DNA from: Candidatus Dadabacteria bacterium
GTDB taxonomy: Bacteria; Desulfobacterota_D; UBA1144; Nemesobacterales; Nemesobacteraceae
DNA length: 5,381 nucleotides
Assembly (NCBI GenBank): GCA_026709745.1
Contig: JAPOSJ010000080.1
Location: 1 to 5,381 of the forward strand
Direction: 5' to 3'
Each line of letters opens with the position of its first letter. Position 1 is the stretch's first letter. Below, one piece after another: positions 4,574 through 5,381 of this stretch. The position numbers were made by a program, and so were the translations under genes. The notes beneath the pieces were generated by a model that saw nothing but the letters and a program-made list of their open reading frames with translations, was not told where the DNA came from and ran no database searches.

Positions 4574-5381
4574 ATGGGAGTGAAAAAATATAACCCAACA
4601 TCTCCAGGCAGAAGGTTCATGTCCGGGTTTGATTTTGAGGAAATAACTTCAAAAAAACCCCACAAGTCCCTCACACTTTCTCTTAAAAAGAACTCTGGGC
4701 GCAACTCTCAGGGTAGGATCACCAGCTTCAGGAAAGGGGGTGGCCACAAGAGAAGGTACAGAATAATAGATTTTAAAAGGGAAAAGCACGGCATACCTGC
4801 CAGAGTCATCTCGCTTGAATATGATCCATATCGGTCGGCCAGAATAGCGCTTTTAGCTTACGCCGATGGTGAGAAAAGATACATTATAGCCCCCGCCGGT
4901 CTTAAAGTGGGCGACAATCTCAATTCAGGACCTGGCGTGGAAGTTTCAAGAGGAAACGCTCTTCCCATAGAAAACATTCCCGTGGGCACGGTTATTCACA
5001 ATATAGAGCTCAGACCCGGAGGCGGAGGAAAGCTGGTTCGTTCTGCAGGGGCTTCGGCACAGATTGTTGCAAAAGACGGGAACTATGCACAGATAAAACT
5101 TACCTCTGGTGAAATAAGACTGATTCATCTTCGTTGTATGGCTACAGTGGGGAGGATTGGTAATGCCGAGAACGAGCTTGTGGTCTGGGGAAAGGCCGGA
5201 AGATCGCGCTACAAGGGCGTGAGACCCACGGTTCGCGGAGTGGCGATGAACCCGGTTGATCACCCTCACGGCGGAGGAGAAGGTAAGGCGACCAAGGGCA
5301 ACCCCCATCCTGTTTCGCCCTGGGGGTGGATTACGATAGGTAAAAAGACGAGAAACAACAAGAGGATGGACAAGTACATAG
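4574..5381 (+). CDS. rplB: 50S ribosomal protein L2 (3' end cut by window)
   Basis: uL2 is a core 50S protein at the subunit interface near the peptidyl transferase centre. Seen: 269 codons, open to the last base, so only a few C-terminal residues of a usual 273-277 are missing. Hallmarks in order: KKYNPTSPGRRF (4-15), GRITSFRKGGGHKRRYRIIDFKR read as GRITSFRKGGGHKRRY then RIIDFKR, LEYDPYRSARIALLAYADGE, the NIPVGTVIHNIELRPGGGG turn, and the near-invariant MNPVDHPHGGGEG with His230, equivalent to E. coli His229. The end NNKRMDKYI matches the family tail. The start is supported by GAGGGAG at 4560-4566, 7 bases before the ATG; it follows the rplW stop by 2 bases. Its codon use is mixed, unlike tuf. 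Confidence 0.98.
   Translation, partial: MGVKKYNPTSPGRRFMSGFDFEEITSKKPHKSLTLSLKKNSGRNSQGRITSFRKGGGHKRRYRIIDFKREKHGIPARVISLEYDPYRSARIALLAYADGEKRYIIAPAGLKVGDNLNSGPGVEVSRGNALPIENIPVGTVIHNIELRPGGGGKLVRSAGASAQIVAKDGNYAQIKLTSGEIRLIHLRCMATVGRIGNAENELVVWGKAGRSRYKGVRPTVRGVAMNPVDHPHGGGEGKATKGNPHPVSPWGWITIGKKTRNNKRMDKYI

Noticed and set aside
1..5381. Search for CRISPR arrays, insertion sequences, phage genes, toxin-antitoxin or defence genes
   Set aside because: No direct repeats, terminal inverted repeats or unexplained genes were seen; all coding space belongs to known housekeeping genes.

Overview
The window is a housekeeping segment from a diderm (Gram-negative-type) bacterium. Evidence for this is a periplasmic Skp/OmpH chaperone next to fabZ (a remnant of the envelope-biogenesis bamA-skp-lpxD-fabZ neighbourhood), a four-tRNA cluster and the front of the S10 ribosomal protein operon. 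Everything recognisable is on the + strand. The exact lineage cannot be fixed without a search. Protein features look like a proteobacterial/'delta'-type or similar deep diderm lineage, and that is only an impression.

Layout. Bases 8-958: skp and fabZ, directly abutting, an envelope/fatty-acid pair. Bases 959-1130: a 172-base spacer with a perfect TTGACA hexamer, the best candidate for the promoter of what follows. Bases 1131-1475: four tRNA genes in the order Thr(TGT), Tyr(GTA), Gly(TCC), Thr(GGT), none with an encoded CCA. Bases 1528-2712: tuf (EF-Tu), preceded by a good ribosome binding site. Bases 2709-5381: rpsJ (S10), rplC (L3), rplD (L4), rplW (L23) and rplB (L2), the last cut by the window end. 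These genes are packed with overlaps or gaps of a few bases, and the rpsJ start overlaps the tuf stop.

How the genes work together. The tRNAs, EF-Tu and ribosomal proteins form one translation unit: EF-Tu carries aminoacyl-tRNAs to a ribosome whose proteins S10, L3, L4, L23 and L2 are encoded immediately behind it. No promoter or terminator is visible between the tRNAs and rplB, so a single tRNA-mRNA transcript, cut by tRNA-processing RNases, is plausible.

Two things stand out. First, the locus joins the classical upstream side of tufB (Thr-Tyr-Gly-Thr tRNAs) to the classical downstream side of tufA (rpsJ and the S10 operon), as if two tuf loci had been fused at tuf, or an assembler had fused them. 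Second, tuf has an extreme synonymous-codon style: nearly every freely chosen third base is a purine, and 23 of 24 Ile codons are ATA. None of the neighbouring genes share this style, and it fades in the last 22 codons. I found no CRISPR, insertion sequence, phage or defence system, and no wholly new system.
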